Shown here: piece after piece, positions 26,751-35,291 of the stretch
Layout of the letters: each line of letters begins with the position of its first letter
Numbering within the stretch: position 1 is the first letter of the stretch
DNA from: Lysobacter terrestris
Lineage (GTDB): Bacteria; Pseudomonadota; Gammaproteobacteria; Xanthomonadales; Xanthomonadaceae
Length of the DNA stretch: 64,000 bases
Direction of reading: 5' to 3'
Assembly (NCBI RefSeq): GCF_014489475.1
Contig: NZ_CP060820.1
Location: forward strand, 620,001-684,000
The notes under the pieces: model-generated
The model's database searches: none
The model's input: only the letters and a program-made list of their open reading frames with translations
What the model was told of the DNA's origin: nothing
Made by a program: the position numbers and the translations under genes

Positions 26751-27419
26751 ATGCCCCTGGAAATCAATCCAATGTTTGCCGTCCCGATGGCGCAGGACAC
26801 CCTGCCCGATGCGGACGCCATCAACGCGGAGCTCAAGGCGCTCCTCCTCGCGCGCGAGGCCGAGGGCGCCCGCTATGCGAACCCCAATCCGTCGCTCAAG
26901 CAGCAGCAAGGCGTGTTCGAAAGCGATTTCAACCTGTTCGCCTGGCCGGAGCCGTGCGTCCAGCAACTGCGGCAGTTCTGCTGGGCCGCGCTGGGCAAGA
27001 CGCTGCAGGAGCTCAACGGCTACAGCCCGGAAGAGATGCAGCAACTGCAGATCTTTTCCCACACGTGGTTCCACGTGACCCGGCAAGGCGGATTCACCAT
27101 CCTGCACACGCATCCGATGGCCTCGTGGTCGGGCGTGTACTGCGTCGCCGCGGGCGAGACGCCCGAGGACCGTCCCGAGTCGGGAATCCTGCGGTTCCAC
27201 AACCCGCACCACTACAGCAATTACTTCCTCGATCCCGGCAATGCCCGCCTGCGCGCGCCGTACCACCATGGCACCTGGAACATCCGTTTCGGCGCCGGGC
27301 AGCTGGTGCTCTTCCCGTCGTGGCTGCAGCACGAGGTGATGCCCTTCTACGGCAACGATGAACGCATCACGGTCGCGTTCAACTGCTGGTTCGGCATGAA
27401 GAACACGGCGCGCCCATAA
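26751..27419 (+). CDS. Putative Fe(II)/2-oxoglutarate oxygenase (TIGR02466-like)
   Basis: 222 residues. The N-terminal half resembles the TIGR02466 group of putative 2OG oxygenases (FAVPMAQDTLPD...). In the C-terminal jelly roll the likely metal ligands are H119 and H121 in ILHTHPMASWSGVY and H194 in FPSWLQHEVMPFY, with R205 (ERITVAFN) as the 2OG ligand. The second ligand is therefore His rather than the usual Asp unless another residue serves. The substrate is not known for the family. It lies about 50 bp past the receptor terminator and converges, with 24 bp between, on the TPR-sulfotransferase gene. Confidence 0.83.
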   Translation: MPLEINPMFAVPMAQDTLPDADAINAELKALLLAREAEGARYANPNPSLKQQQGVFESDFNLFAWPEPCVQQLRQFCWAALGKTLQELNGYSPEEMQQLQIFSHTWFHVTRQGGFTILHTHPMASWSGVYCVAAGETPEDRPESGILRFHNPHHYSNYFLDPGNARLRAPYHHGTWNIRFGAGQLVLFPSWLQHEVMPFYGNDERITVAFNCWFGMKNTARP

Positions 27420-27443
27420 GCGCGCAGCGCAGCGGCCCGCGAG

Positions 27444-29006
27444 TCAGCGGAACGGCGCCAGACCTTCGATCAGCGGCCGCAGCTGCGCCTCATAGGGCGC
27501 CCACGCCGCCTTGCGGTTCTTGATGATGCCGCCGCGCATCTGCGGGCTGCTCGCAGTCGCCACCGCGCCTGCGCCGTCCAGCGTCGTTGCCGACAGCTCC
27601 CAAGGCAAGCCGCAGAACTCCATGACCTGGCGCATGACGCCTTCGGGATCGGCCACCAGCGCGTCGTAGTGGACGTCCATGATCCGGCCCGGCATGACCG
27701 TGTGCCAATGCGCCATCAGCTGGCGGTACTGGCCGTACCACTCCACCAACTCCTCCTGATCGTAGGAGAAGGTGTTGACGTCGGAGAACATGGTGCGCAG
27801 GTTGGAGAAGCAGGTATCCAGCGGGTCGCGGACCATGTGCAGGATCCGGGCCTGCGGCAGCGCCTTGGCGATGAACCCCAGGTTGAGGAAGTTCGACGGC
27901 AGCTTCTCGGTCAGGTACGCCTGCCCCTTCGCGCGCCACGCCGTCATCTCGTAGAAGCGGCGTCCGACCAGGCCGAAATCGGCCGTCGCCGCGCGCCGCA
28001 CCAGTTCGGCATCGACCACGCCCTTGTTGCGATAGTCGGTCGCATAGCGCATCTGCGTGGTGAACGAGTAGGTTTCCCCGCCATCGGCGACCATCGAGTG
28101 CCCGCCCAGCAGCTGTTCGAGCAGGGTACTGCCCGAGCGGTGCATGCCCACGATGAACACGGGCACGAAGGTGGGCTCCGGCTGTTCAACCGGCCGCACG
28201 AATTCCTCATCGCACAACGCCATCAACCCATCGAACATCCGGCGGGCATCGGCGCGATCGTGCGGGGTGAGCTGGCGCTTGCAGCGACAGCCTTGCTGCA
28301 GGGCCTGCCAGGAGTCGGCATGGCGGCCGAGGTCGTGCAGTTCGTTGTGCAGGGCGAATGCCAGGTACGCGTCGTTGTCGCTGCCGCGCGGAATCCGCGG
28401 GATCAGCGCGCGCATGCGCTCGACGTGGTTGGCATCCTCGGTCTGCTTCCGCAGGCGCGACAGCACCCAGTGCGCCTGGGTGAAACCCGGCGCCTTGGCG
28501 ATGCAGCGCTCCAGCTCCTGTTCGGCCTCGTCCATGTTGCCGAAGAACATCTGCACGACGCCGCGGAAATAGCGTGCCTGCGGGTTCCCGGGCTCCCGGA
28601 TGATGGCCTGGTCGAGCATCTGCATCGCGAGCTCGTTCGCGCCGATGGTGCTGACCATCATCGCCAGGTCGGTCAGCCATGTGGCGGACCGGCGCTCGCG
28701 CCAGCGCGAATGCTCGACGCACTCGAGCAGCGCGCCCGGCTCGTTGTACATGCGCAGCGCGCGCGCCAGCGTCAGCACGGCCTCTTCGCCGCCGGGTCGG
28801 CGCGCCAGCGCGCGCAACGCATAGTCGAGGCCGTCGCGGTAGCGGCCCAACGACAGCGCCATGCGCGATGCGCGCAGCATCGCCATCGCATGGGCCGGAT
28901 CCTTGGCGAGGACGTTGTCGTACTGGGCGAGCGCCGCAGCCCATTGGCCTTGGCGCGCGTAGGTTTCCGCCTTGTTCCAGAGCGCCGGCACCGTCTCAGC
29001 GTTCAC
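27444..29006 (-). CDS. TPR-containing sulfotransferase
   Basis: 520 residues if started at the GTG at 29006; a GTG two codons earlier (29012) is equally possible. Residues ~5-270 are tetratricopeptide repeats (WNKAETYARQGQWAAALAQY and similar). Then comes a sulfotransferase domain: PAPS loop FIVGMHRSGSTLLEQLLGG (~280-300) and 3'-phosphate motif HMVRDPLDTCFSN (~390). TPR domains usually bind protein partners, and in animal tyrosylprotein or heparan enzymes the fold acts on peptides or glycans. There is no signal peptide. The start overlaps the end of the P4H-like oxygenase gene, so the two are translationally coupled. Confidence 0.88.
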   Translation of the reverse strand: MNAETVPALWNKAETYARQGQWAAALAQYDNVLAKDPAHAMAMLRASRMALSLGRYRDGLDYALRALARRPGGEEAVLTLARALRMYNEPGALLECVEHSRWRERRSATWLTDLAMMVSTIGANELAMQMLDQAIIREPGNPQARYFRGVVQMFFGNMDEAEQELERCIAKAPGFTQAHWVLSRLRKQTEDANHVERMRALIPRIPRGSDNDAYLAFALHNELHDLGRHADSWQALQQGCRCKRQLTPHDRADARRMFDGLMALCDEEFVRPVEQPEPTFVPVFIVGMHRSGSTLLEQLLGGHSMVADGGETYSFTTQMRYATDYRNKGVVDAELVRRAATADFGLVGRRFYEMTAWRAKGQAYLTEKLPSNFLNLGFIAKALPQARILHMVRDPLDTCFSNLRTMFSDVNTFSYDQEELVEWYGQYRQLMAHWHTVMPGRIMDVHYDALVADPEGVMRQVMEFCGLPWELSATTLDGAGAVATASSPQMRGGIIKNRKAAWAPYEAQLRPLIEGLAPFR

Positions 29007-29592
29007 CGTCACCGTCCCGTGCAACGCGTTCGAACTTGATGGCGAAGGTGTAACGCGGTGCGTAGCAGATCCGGTTCGGTGGGCGCCCGACATGCTTGAT
29101 GGCCCCGTCGAACACGACCAGTCGGCCCGGCCTGGGGGTAACCGCGCAGGCGATTTCGTCCTGCGTGTCGTAGAACAACGTCTCTCCGCCCCACTCCAGG
29201 TCCCAGCGCTCGCACAGGTACCACAGCGCGGTGAGATCGTGCTGCTCGGGGAGGCAATCGGTGTGGGTGAACAGCATGTCGCCGTAGCTGGCGACATTGG
29301 TATAGGCCCGATACGGCTTGTAGTCGGCCTGCGCGGTGCAGAAGCCGGCCACGGCCTGGCGCGTGAACTCGAAAACCGGCTGGCGCATCAGCGTTTCCAG
29401 CTTGATTTCCGTCGCCCAGTGCTTGTACTCCGCGGTCTCGGGTCGCGCGACCTCGGTGCGGGTGAAGGCCGCGCGCGAAAGCGCCTGCACGTACTCCGCG
29501 ACGTTCGGCAACAACCCGTCGAACACCCGCAGCGGGCGGCCATCGATCAGAAATTCACGACTGGCCGCGACCGCGGCGGGGTTCGCATTCAT
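28996..29592 (-). CDS. Prolyl-4-hydroxylase-like Fe(II)/2OG oxygenase
   Basis: 198 residues from the ATG at 29592. The double-stranded beta-helix core has the facial triad H110-T-D112 (MLFTHTDCLPEQ) and H167 (FDGAIKHVGRPP), with R180 as 2OG ligand (RYTFAIKF). This is the P4Hc-type layout. The family hydroxylates Pro, Asp, Arg or small molecules. It lies eight bases downstream of the PEP carboxykinase gene and overlaps the TPR-sulfotransferase gene by 11 bases, so hydroxylase and sulfotransferase are made together. The substrate is unknown. Confidence 0.85.
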   Translation of the reverse strand: MNANPAAVAASREFLIDGRPLRVFDGLLPNVAEYVQALSRAAFTRTEVARPETAEYKHWATEIKLETLMRQPVFEFTRQAVAGFCTAQADYKPYRAYTNVASYGDMLFTHTDCLPEQHDLTALWYLCERWDLEWGGETLFYDTQDEIACAVTPRPGRLVVFDGAIKHVGRPPNRICYAPRYTFAIKFERVARDGDGER

Positions 29593-29600
29593 GGATCGGC

Positions 29601-31391
29601 TTACGCGTCGAGCGAACGGGCGATCCGCTGCTGCTCGTCATGCAGCGCCTGCGGCATGCGCGGACCGTACTCCTGCAGGTACTCGCCGATGCTCTCGAAC
29701 TCCGCGCGCCAGCCGGCGTGGTCGAAGCCGAACAGCTTGGCGTTGGCCTCGTCGCTGAGCTGGATGCCGGCGATGTTGACATCGTCCGCGCTCGGCAGGT
29801 TGCCGATCGGGGTTTCCTGCGCGGCGGCCTCGCCCTTCACGCGCTTGATCATCCACTCGAGCACACGCAGGTTGTCGCCGAAGCCCGGCCACAGGAACTT
29901 GCCATCGTCGCCCTTGCGGAACCAGTTGACGTGGAAGATCTTCGGCAGCTTCGCGCCTTCCTTGTCGAACGACAGCCAGTGGCTGAAGTAGTCGGCGAAG
30001 TTGTAGCCGCAGAACGGCTTCATCGCCATCGGATCGCGACGCATCACGCCCACCGCGCCGGTGGCAGCGGCGGTGGTTTCCGAACCCATCGCGGCGCCGA
30101 CCAGCACGCCGTGGGTCCAGTCACGCGCTTCGAAGACCAGCGGCACGAGCGATGCGCGGCGGCCTCCGAACACGATCGCGCTGATCGGCACGCCCTGCGC
30201 GTCCTCGGCCTTGGGCGAGTACGACGGGCACTGCTGCGCGCTCACGGTGAAGCGGGAGTTCGGGTGCGCCGCCGGACCCTTGCTGGAATCGTATTCATTT
30301 CCGCGCCAATCAATGACGGGCTTGCCTTCGCTCAGGCCCTCCCACCACGGCTGGTTGTCCGCGGTCACTGCAACATTGGTGAAGATGGTGTCGTGCGCGA
30401 CGGTCTTGAGCGCGTTCGGGTTCGAGTTGATCGAGGTGCCCGGTGCGACGCCAAAGAAACCGGCCTCCGGATTGATCGCGTACAGGCGGCCATCGGCGCC
30501 CGGGCGCATCCAGCAGATGTCGTCGCCGATCGTCCACACCTTCCAGCCGTCCTGGCGGTAGCCTTCCGGCGGAATCAGCATCGCCAGGTTGGTCTTGCCG
30601 CAGGCCGACGGGAACGCGGCAGCGATGTAATGCGTTTCGCCCTGCGGATTCTCCAGGCCGAGGATCAGCATGTGCTCGGCCAGCCAGCCTTCCGCCTTCG
30701 CCTGGTGCGAGGCGATGCGCAGCGCGTGGCACTTCTTGCCCAGCAGCGCATTGCCGCCGTAGCCCGAGCCGAACGACTTGATCGTCAGCTCTTCCGGGAA
30801 ATGCATGATGAAGCGGCGATTCGGGTCGAGCTCGCCGACCGAATGCAGGCCCTTGACGAAGGAACCCTCGCGCTCGATGCGCGCCAGCGCCGGCGCGCCC
30901 ATGCGGGTCATGACGCGCATGTTGGCGACGACATACGCCGAATCGGTGATTTCAACGCCGCAACGCGACAGCGGCGAGTCGATCGGGCCCATGCAGTACG
31001 GAATGACGTACATGGTGCGGCCCTTCATGCAGCCGGCGAACAGCGCGTCCATCTGCGCGTGGCCGTCGGCGGGCGCCATCCAGTGGTTGTTCGGGCCGGC
31101 GTCTTCCTGCTCCGGCGTGCACACGAAGGTCAGGTGCTCGACGCGGGCGACATCGTCCGGATGCGAGCGGTGCAGCCAGCTGTTGGGATGGGTCTGCTCG
31201 TTGAGGCGGACCAGCGTGCCGTCGGCTTCCATCTTCGCAACCAGCGCCGCGTTCTCGGCGTCGCTGCCGTCGCACCAGTGGATCGCATCGGGTTGGGTCA
31301 GCGCAGCAACTTGAGCGACCCAGTCATTGAGCGCGGCAAGTTTGCTTCGTCCGGCGCTTTCGGCCGGGGCAGTCTGCGACAGGTTGTTCAT
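29601..31391 (-). CDS. pckG: Phosphoenolpyruvate carboxykinase (GTP-dependent)
   Basis: 596 residues from the ATG at 31391, the usual size for the GTP enzyme. Cys264 and the kinase-1 loop are in AFPSACGKTNLAML. It converts oxaloacetate and GTP to PEP and CO2 for gluconeogenesis. Family segments such as GSGYGGNALLGKKCHALRI and the metal-binding IGDDICWMR are intact. A P4H-like oxygenase gene follows after eight bases, so read-through into the oxygenase/sulfotransferase pair is likely. The TetR regulator gene lies 28 bp upstream on the same strand. Confidence 0.97.
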   Translation of the reverse strand: MNNLSQTAPAESAGRSKLAALNDWVAQVAALTQPDAIHWCDGSDAENAALVAKMEADGTLVRLNEQTHPNSWLHRSHPDDVARVEHLTFVCTPEQEDAGPNNHWMAPADGHAQMDALFAGCMKGRTMYVIPYCMGPIDSPLSRCGVEITDSAYVVANMRVMTRMGAPALARIEREGSFVKGLHSVGELDPNRRFIMHFPEELTIKSFGSGYGGNALLGKKCHALRIASHQAKAEGWLAEHMLILGLENPQGETHYIAAAFPSACGKTNLAMLIPPEGYRQDGWKVWTIGDDICWMRPGADGRLYAINPEAGFFGVAPGTSINSNPNALKTVAHDTIFTNVAVTADNQPWWEGLSEGKPVIDWRGNEYDSSKGPAAHPNSRFTVSAQQCPSYSPKAEDAQGVPISAIVFGGRRASLVPLVFEARDWTHGVLVGAAMGSETTAAATGAVGVMRRDPMAMKPFCGYNFADYFSHWLSFDKEGAKLPKIFHVNWFRKGDDGKFLWPGFGDNLRVLEWMIKRVKGEAAAQETPIGNLPSADDVNIAGIQLSDEANAKLFGFDHAGWRAEFESIGEYLQEYGPRMPQALHDEQQRIARSLDA

Positions 31392-31419
31392 CAACGGACC
31401 TTCTACTTCTGAGTGGAAA

Positions 31420-32028
31420 TCAGGGATTGGGAATCAGGGTGGCGGCCATGTGCTCGACATAGGCCTCGAATTCGTCGTGCTGCATCCGCGTCTGGTGCAG
31501 TTGGAGGTTGAGCTGCAGGAAACCCACGTAAGCCGAATACAGCAGCTGGGCGCGATGACGCGCGTCGGTGCGGGGCAGGCCCGCCTGGCGGAACGAAGCC
31601 GTGAGGTAATCGAGGCGGCGCTCGGAGACGCGACCGATGACCGGCTGCACCGCCGGATGGTCCATGGCCTTGATCAGTTCGGAATAGACCACGTGCGACT
31701 TGTACTCGTGCGCCACCAGGGTAAAGAGCGCGCGCAGGCGGGCACGGGGATCGTTGATCGGTTCCAGTTCGCCGAACAGCAGCTCCTGCTCCATCTTCTC
31801 CCAGCGCTCCAGCGCGGCCACCAGCAAGGCTTCGCGCGAAGGGAAGTGCCAGTAGAAGCTGCCCTTGGTGACACCCAGGCGACGGGCGAGCGGTTCGACC
31901 GCGACCGCGGACACGCCCTGTTCGGCGATCAGGTCCAGGGCGGCAGCCGCCCAGTCGTCGGCGCTGAGGCGGCCGGTGCGCTCCTTGGCGGAGTTGGCGG
32001 CGTCGGGCTTGGTCGCGGTGTTCGTCAT
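31420..32028 (-). CDS. TetR/AcrR-family transcriptional regulator
   Basis: 202 residues from the ATG at 32028. The N-terminal helix-turn-helix reads ALDLIAEQGVSAVAVEPLARRLGVTKGSFYWHF, starting near residue 30. The remaining ~140 residues form the ligand-binding core. It is transcribed away from a FadE-type acyl-CoA dehydrogenase gene, and palindromic AACCATAC elements lie in the shared 239-bp region over both likely promoters. By analogy with fatty-acid regulators of this family, it may repress fadE until an acyl-CoA binds. This is inference from position. Confidence 0.9.
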   Translation of the reverse strand: MTNTATKPDAANSAKERTGRLSADDWAAAALDLIAEQGVSAVAVEPLARRLGVTKGSFYWHFPSREALLVAALERWEKMEQELLFGELEPINDPRARLRALFTLVAHEYKSHVVYSELIKAMDHPAVQPVIGRVSERRLDYLTASFRQAGLPRTDARHRAQLLYSAYVGFLQLNLQLHQTRMQHDEFEAYVEHMAATLIPNP

Positions 32029-32040
32029 GGTGACAAGTTT

Positions 32041-32048
32041 AACCATAC
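32041..32048. promoter_or_regulatory. AACCATAC element near the tetR start
   Basis: AACCATAC here is an exact repeat of the left half of the element at 32121-32128. Read on the minus strand it makes GTATGGTT, which overlaps a candidate -10 sequence (TATGGT) for the tetR gene, about 12 bases before its ATG. It may allow autoregulation. Confidence 0.45.
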
Positions 32049-32100
32049 GGTGGCGACTGTGACAGTACGCACAAGCCGCTTGGACGGGGGTAAGGTGCGG

Positions 32101-32129
32101 TTGACAGCACTCGAGGGCAGAACCATACT
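32101..32129 (+). promoter_or_regulatory. Promoter of the fadE-type gene
   Basis: A perfect -35 box TTGACA (32101-32106), a 17-base spacer and CATACT at 32124-32129 as -10 (four of six). This is a strong sigma-70 arrangement reading toward the acyl-CoA dehydrogenase at 32268. Confidence 0.75.
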
Positions 32130-32139
32130 CGGCCGTATG
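32124..32139. promoter_or_regulatory. Palindromic operator overlapping the fadE -10 box
   Basis: CATAC and GTATG flank a six-base centre (TCGGCC), a dyad of TetR-operator size. It covers the -10 element, where a bound repressor would block RNA polymerase. The adjoining TetR gene is the obvious candidate regulator. Confidence 0.6.
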
Positions 32140-32267
32140 TTAAGCGTTTCATGCCGCTGTTTGAATCCGCGCCTTGCATCCGAGACCAGGGGCGGTGGAA
32201 TGCGCAGGGAAACGCTCGACCCACCTGACCGCAAGACCGTCAACGCCGCGTCGCGCCGGAGCCATTC

Positions 32268-34736
32268 ATGAGCATCGCCCTTCCCTTCCTCGCCCTGCTG
32301 GTCGTCGGCGCCGTCGCCGCCTACCACCGCCTGCGCCTCGTCGTCTGGGCGGCGGCCACGCTGACCGCGCTGATCGCCTGCCTGCTGGCCGGCGCGAACA
32401 TCACCGCGACGATCATCGCCACCGTCCTGGCAGCGCTCGTCGCCGTGCCGCTGCTGGTGCCGCAGATCCGCCTGCCCTTCATCACCAAGCCGCTGCTGGG
32501 CTTCTACACCAAGATCCTGCCGCCGCTGTCGGAAACCGAGCGCGTCGCGCTGGAGGCCGGCACGGTCGGCTGGGAAGGCCAGCTGTTCTCCGGCAAGCCC
32601 GACTGGAACGTGCTGTTCGACCAACCCAAGCCGGAACTGCGCGCGGACGAACAGGCTTTCCTCGACGGCCCGGTCGAAGAGCTGTGCCGCATGACCAACG
32701 ACTGGCAGATCACCCACGTCAACGCCGACCTGACGCCGGAACTGTGGGAGTACGTCAAGAAGAACAAGTTCTTCGGCATGATCGTGCCGAAGGAATACGG
32801 CGGCCTCGGCTTCACCGCGCTGGGCAACCACAAGGTGATCCAGAAGCTGGCGACGGTGTCGACCGTGCTCAGCTCGACCGTCGGCGTGCCCAACTCGCTC
32901 GGCCCGGCCGAGCTGCTGATGCACTACGGCACCAAGGAACAGAAGGACTACTACCTGCCGCGCCTGGCCGACGGCCGTGAAGTGCCCTGCTTCGGCCTGA
33001 CCGGTCCGTGGGCCGGTTCGGACGCGACGTCCATTCCGGACTACGGCATCGTCACCATGGGCGACTGGAACGGCGCCCGCGTGGTCGGCGTGAAGCTGAC
33101 CTTCGACAAGCGCTACATCACCCTCGCCCCGGTCGCGACGCTGATCGGCCTGGCCTTCCGCATGTACGACCCGGACGGCCTGATCGGCGACCGCAAGGAC
33201 ATCGGCATCACCCTGGCCCTGGTCCCGCGCGACACCGACAGCATCGACATCGGCCGCCGCCACTTCCCGCTCAACTCGCCGTTCCAGAACGGCCCGATCC
33301 ATGGCCGCGAGGTATTCATCCCGCTCAGCCAGCTGATCGGCGGCGAGGCCTACGCCGGCAAGGGCTGGCAGATGCTGGTCGAGTGCCTGTCGATCGGCCG
33401 CTCCATCACCCTGCCCTCCACCGCCAGCGGTGGCGCGAAGTTCGGCGCGGTCATCACCGGCGCGTATGCGCGCATCCGCAAGCAGTTCGGCCTGTCGGTC
33501 GGCCGCTTCGAAGGCGTCGAGGAAGCCCTCGCCCGCATCGGCGGCAAGGCTTATGCGATCAGCGCGCTGTCCGAAGCCGCCGCGGCCGCCGTGTCGCGCG
33601 GTGAACTGCCCGCGGTGCCCTCGACCATCGCCAAGTACCACTGCACCGAGATGGCGCGCGAAGTCGCCACCGACGTGATGGACATCCACGGCGGCAAGGG
33701 CATCATCCTCGGCCCGAAGAACTACGCCGGCCGCAACTGGCAGGCGCTGCCGATCATGATCACGGTGGAAGGCGCGAACATCATGACGCGCTCGCTGATG
33801 ATCTTCGGCCAGGGCGCGATCCTGTGCCATCCGTGGGTGCTGAAGGAAATGAAGGCGGCCGGGCTGCCCGATCCGGACGAGCGTCTCACCGAGTTCGACC
33901 GCAACCTGTTCGGCCACATCGGCTTCGCCTTCTCCAACGCGGTACGCAGCTGGTGGTACGGCTTCACGAGCGCACGCATCGGCACCGCGCCGGGCGACGC
34001 GTACACGCGCCGCTATTACCGCAAGCTCAACCGCTATTCCGCGGCGCTGGCGGTGATGGCCGACACCTCGATGCTGCTGCTCGGCGGCAAGCTCAAGTTC
34101 AAGGAGTCGCTGTCGGGCCGCCTCGGCGACGTGCTGAGCCAGCTGTACATCGCCAGCGCGATGCTCAAGCGCTACGAGGACCAGGGCCGTCCGGCATCCG
34201 ACCAGCCGCTGCTGGCCTGGGCCATCCACGACAGCGTCAACAAGATCGAAACCGCGTTCTCCGCGGCGCTGCGCAACTTCCCGGTGCGTCCGATCAGCTA
34301 CCTGCTGTGGCTGCTGATCTTCCCGTGGGGCCGCCGCGCGCAGGCACCGAGCGATCGCCTCGGCCACAAGGTTGCGTCCCTGCTGATGTCGCCGAACGAA
34401 GCGCGCGACCGCCTCGCCGTCGGCACCTTCATCACCCCGTGCGCCAACAACCCGGCCGGCCGCATCAACAGCTACCTGCCCAAGGTGATCCTCGCCGAGC
34501 CGGTGGAACGCAAGTTCCTCAAGGCGCTGAAGAACAGCGACATCGAGGCACTGGATTTCGCCGCGCAACTCGACGAGGGCGTGCGCGAAGGCTGGATCAC
34601 CGCGGACGAGCGCAAGCAACTGGAAGAACTGCGCGAGATGACGATCGACACCATCAGCGTCGACGACTTCGACACCGAGGAACTGCGCTCGGCGGGCTAT
34701 CGCCGCGAGCAGTACGACAGCCGCGCCGCGGCCTGA
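32268..34736 (+). CDS. fadE: Acyl-CoA dehydrogenase, FadE type
   Basis: 822 residues, the length of E. coli FadE (814). Two or three N-terminal hydrophobic segments (residues 1-60) suggest membrane association. The acyl-CoA dehydrogenase fold follows (FGMIVPKEYGGLGF, CFGLTGPWAGSDATS, GGKGIILGPKNYAGR), and then the DUF1974-type C-terminal extension typical of FadE. It catalyses the first, FAD-dependent step of fatty-acid beta-oxidation. Its promoter overlaps a palindrome and a TetR gene diverges from it. A hotdog-fold protein gene lies 71 bp downstream. Confidence 0.95.
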   Translation: MSIALPFLALLVVGAVAAYHRLRLVVWAAATLTALIACLLAGANITATIIATVLAALVAVPLLVPQIRLPFITKPLLGFYTKILPPLSETERVALEAGTVGWEGQLFSGKPDWNVLFDQPKPELRADEQAFLDGPVEELCRMTNDWQITHVNADLTPELWEYVKKNKFFGMIVPKEYGGLGFTALGNHKVIQKLATVSTVLSSTVGVPNSLGPAELLMHYGTKEQKDYYLPRLADGREVPCFGLTGPWAGSDATSIPDYGIVTMGDWNGARVVGVKLTFDKRYITLAPVATLIGLAFRMYDPDGLIGDRKDIGITLALVPRDTDSIDIGRRHFPLNSPFQNGPIHGREVFIPLSQLIGGEAYAGKGWQMLVECLSIGRSITLPSTASGGAKFGAVITGAYARIRKQFGLSVGRFEGVEEALARIGGKAYAISALSEAAAAAVSRGELPAVPSTIAKYHCTEMAREVATDVMDIHGGKGIILGPKNYAGRNWQALPIMITVEGANIMTRSLMIFGQGAILCHPWVLKEMKAAGLPDPDERLTEFDRNLFGHIGFAFSNAVRSWWYGFTSARIGTAPGDAYTRRYYRKLNRYSAALAVMADTSMLLLGGKLKFKESLSGRLGDVLSQLYIASAMLKRYEDQGRPASDQPLLAWAIHDSVNKIETAFSAALRNFPVRPISYLLWLLIFPWGRRAQAPSDRLGHKVASLLMSPNEARDRLAVGTFITPCANNPAGRINSYLPKVILAEPVERKFLKALKNSDIEALDFAAQLDEGVREGWITADERKQLEELREMTIDTISVDDFDTEELRSAGYRREQYDSRAAA

Positions 34737-34807
34737 TCGCAACACGACACGACGACAGCGGGCTCGACCCGCCGTCTTCTTTTCCAGCTCCCGGCAGGAT
34801 CCACCGC

Positions 34808-35281
34808 ATGGCCGCTTCCGTGCTTTCCATGTATCGCCGCATGAGCCGCTGGCCGCTGGGCCGGTGGCTGTTCTCCCGCGCGGTCTGCTTCCGTGCGCCC
34901 TACTTCGCCACGATTGCGCCGCGCTTCGCCGCGCTGGAGCCCGGGCGCTGCGAAGTGGAAATCAAGGACCGCCGCCGCGTGCACAACCACATCGGCACCG
35001 TGCACGCGATCGCGCTGTGCAACCTGGCGGAGCTGGGCGCGGGCGTGATGACCGAGGCCTCGCTGCCGGCGTCGATGCGCTGGATCCCCAAGGGCATGAC
35101 GGTCGAATACCTGAAGAAGGCACGCGGCACCATGCACGCCGTCGCCACCCCCGACATCGCCATCGTCGAATCGGCAACGGGTTACGACCTGCCCGTCACC
35201 GTGTCGGTGCGCGATGCGCAGGGCGAGGAAGTCTTCCGCGCGCGCATCGCGATGTGGCTGTCGCCGAAATCGCGTAGTTAG
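34808..35281 (+). CDS. Hotdog-fold DUF4442-type protein, possible acyl-CoA thioesterase
   Basis: 157 residues from the ATG at 34808. The region VHNHIGTVHAIALCNLAELGAG resembles the helix and active-site segment of DUF4442/PaaI-like hotdog proteins. No signal peptide is seen. Such proteins bind or hydrolyse acyl-CoA thioesters. Its place just after fadE on the same strand suggests a role in fatty-acid turnover, possibly releasing stalled acyl-CoA. The substrate is not predictable. It converges on the DUF1304 gene. Confidence 0.82.
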   Translation: MAASVLSMYRRMSRWPLGRWLFSRAVCFRAPYFATIAPRFAALEPGRCEVEIKDRRRVHNHIGTVHAIALCNLAELGAGVMTEASLPASMRWIPKGMTVEYLKKARGTMHAVATPDIAIVESATGYDLPVTVSVRDAQGEEVFRARIAMWLSPKSRS

Positions 35282-35291
35282 CGCCGCGCAG

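Noticed and set aside
29640-31412. 590-codon plus-strand frame across pckG
   Set aside because: Antisense shadow; pckG has intact catalytic motifs.
32025-34745. 906-codon minus-strand frame across fadE
   Set aside because: Shadow of the fadE reading frame with no recognisable protein features.
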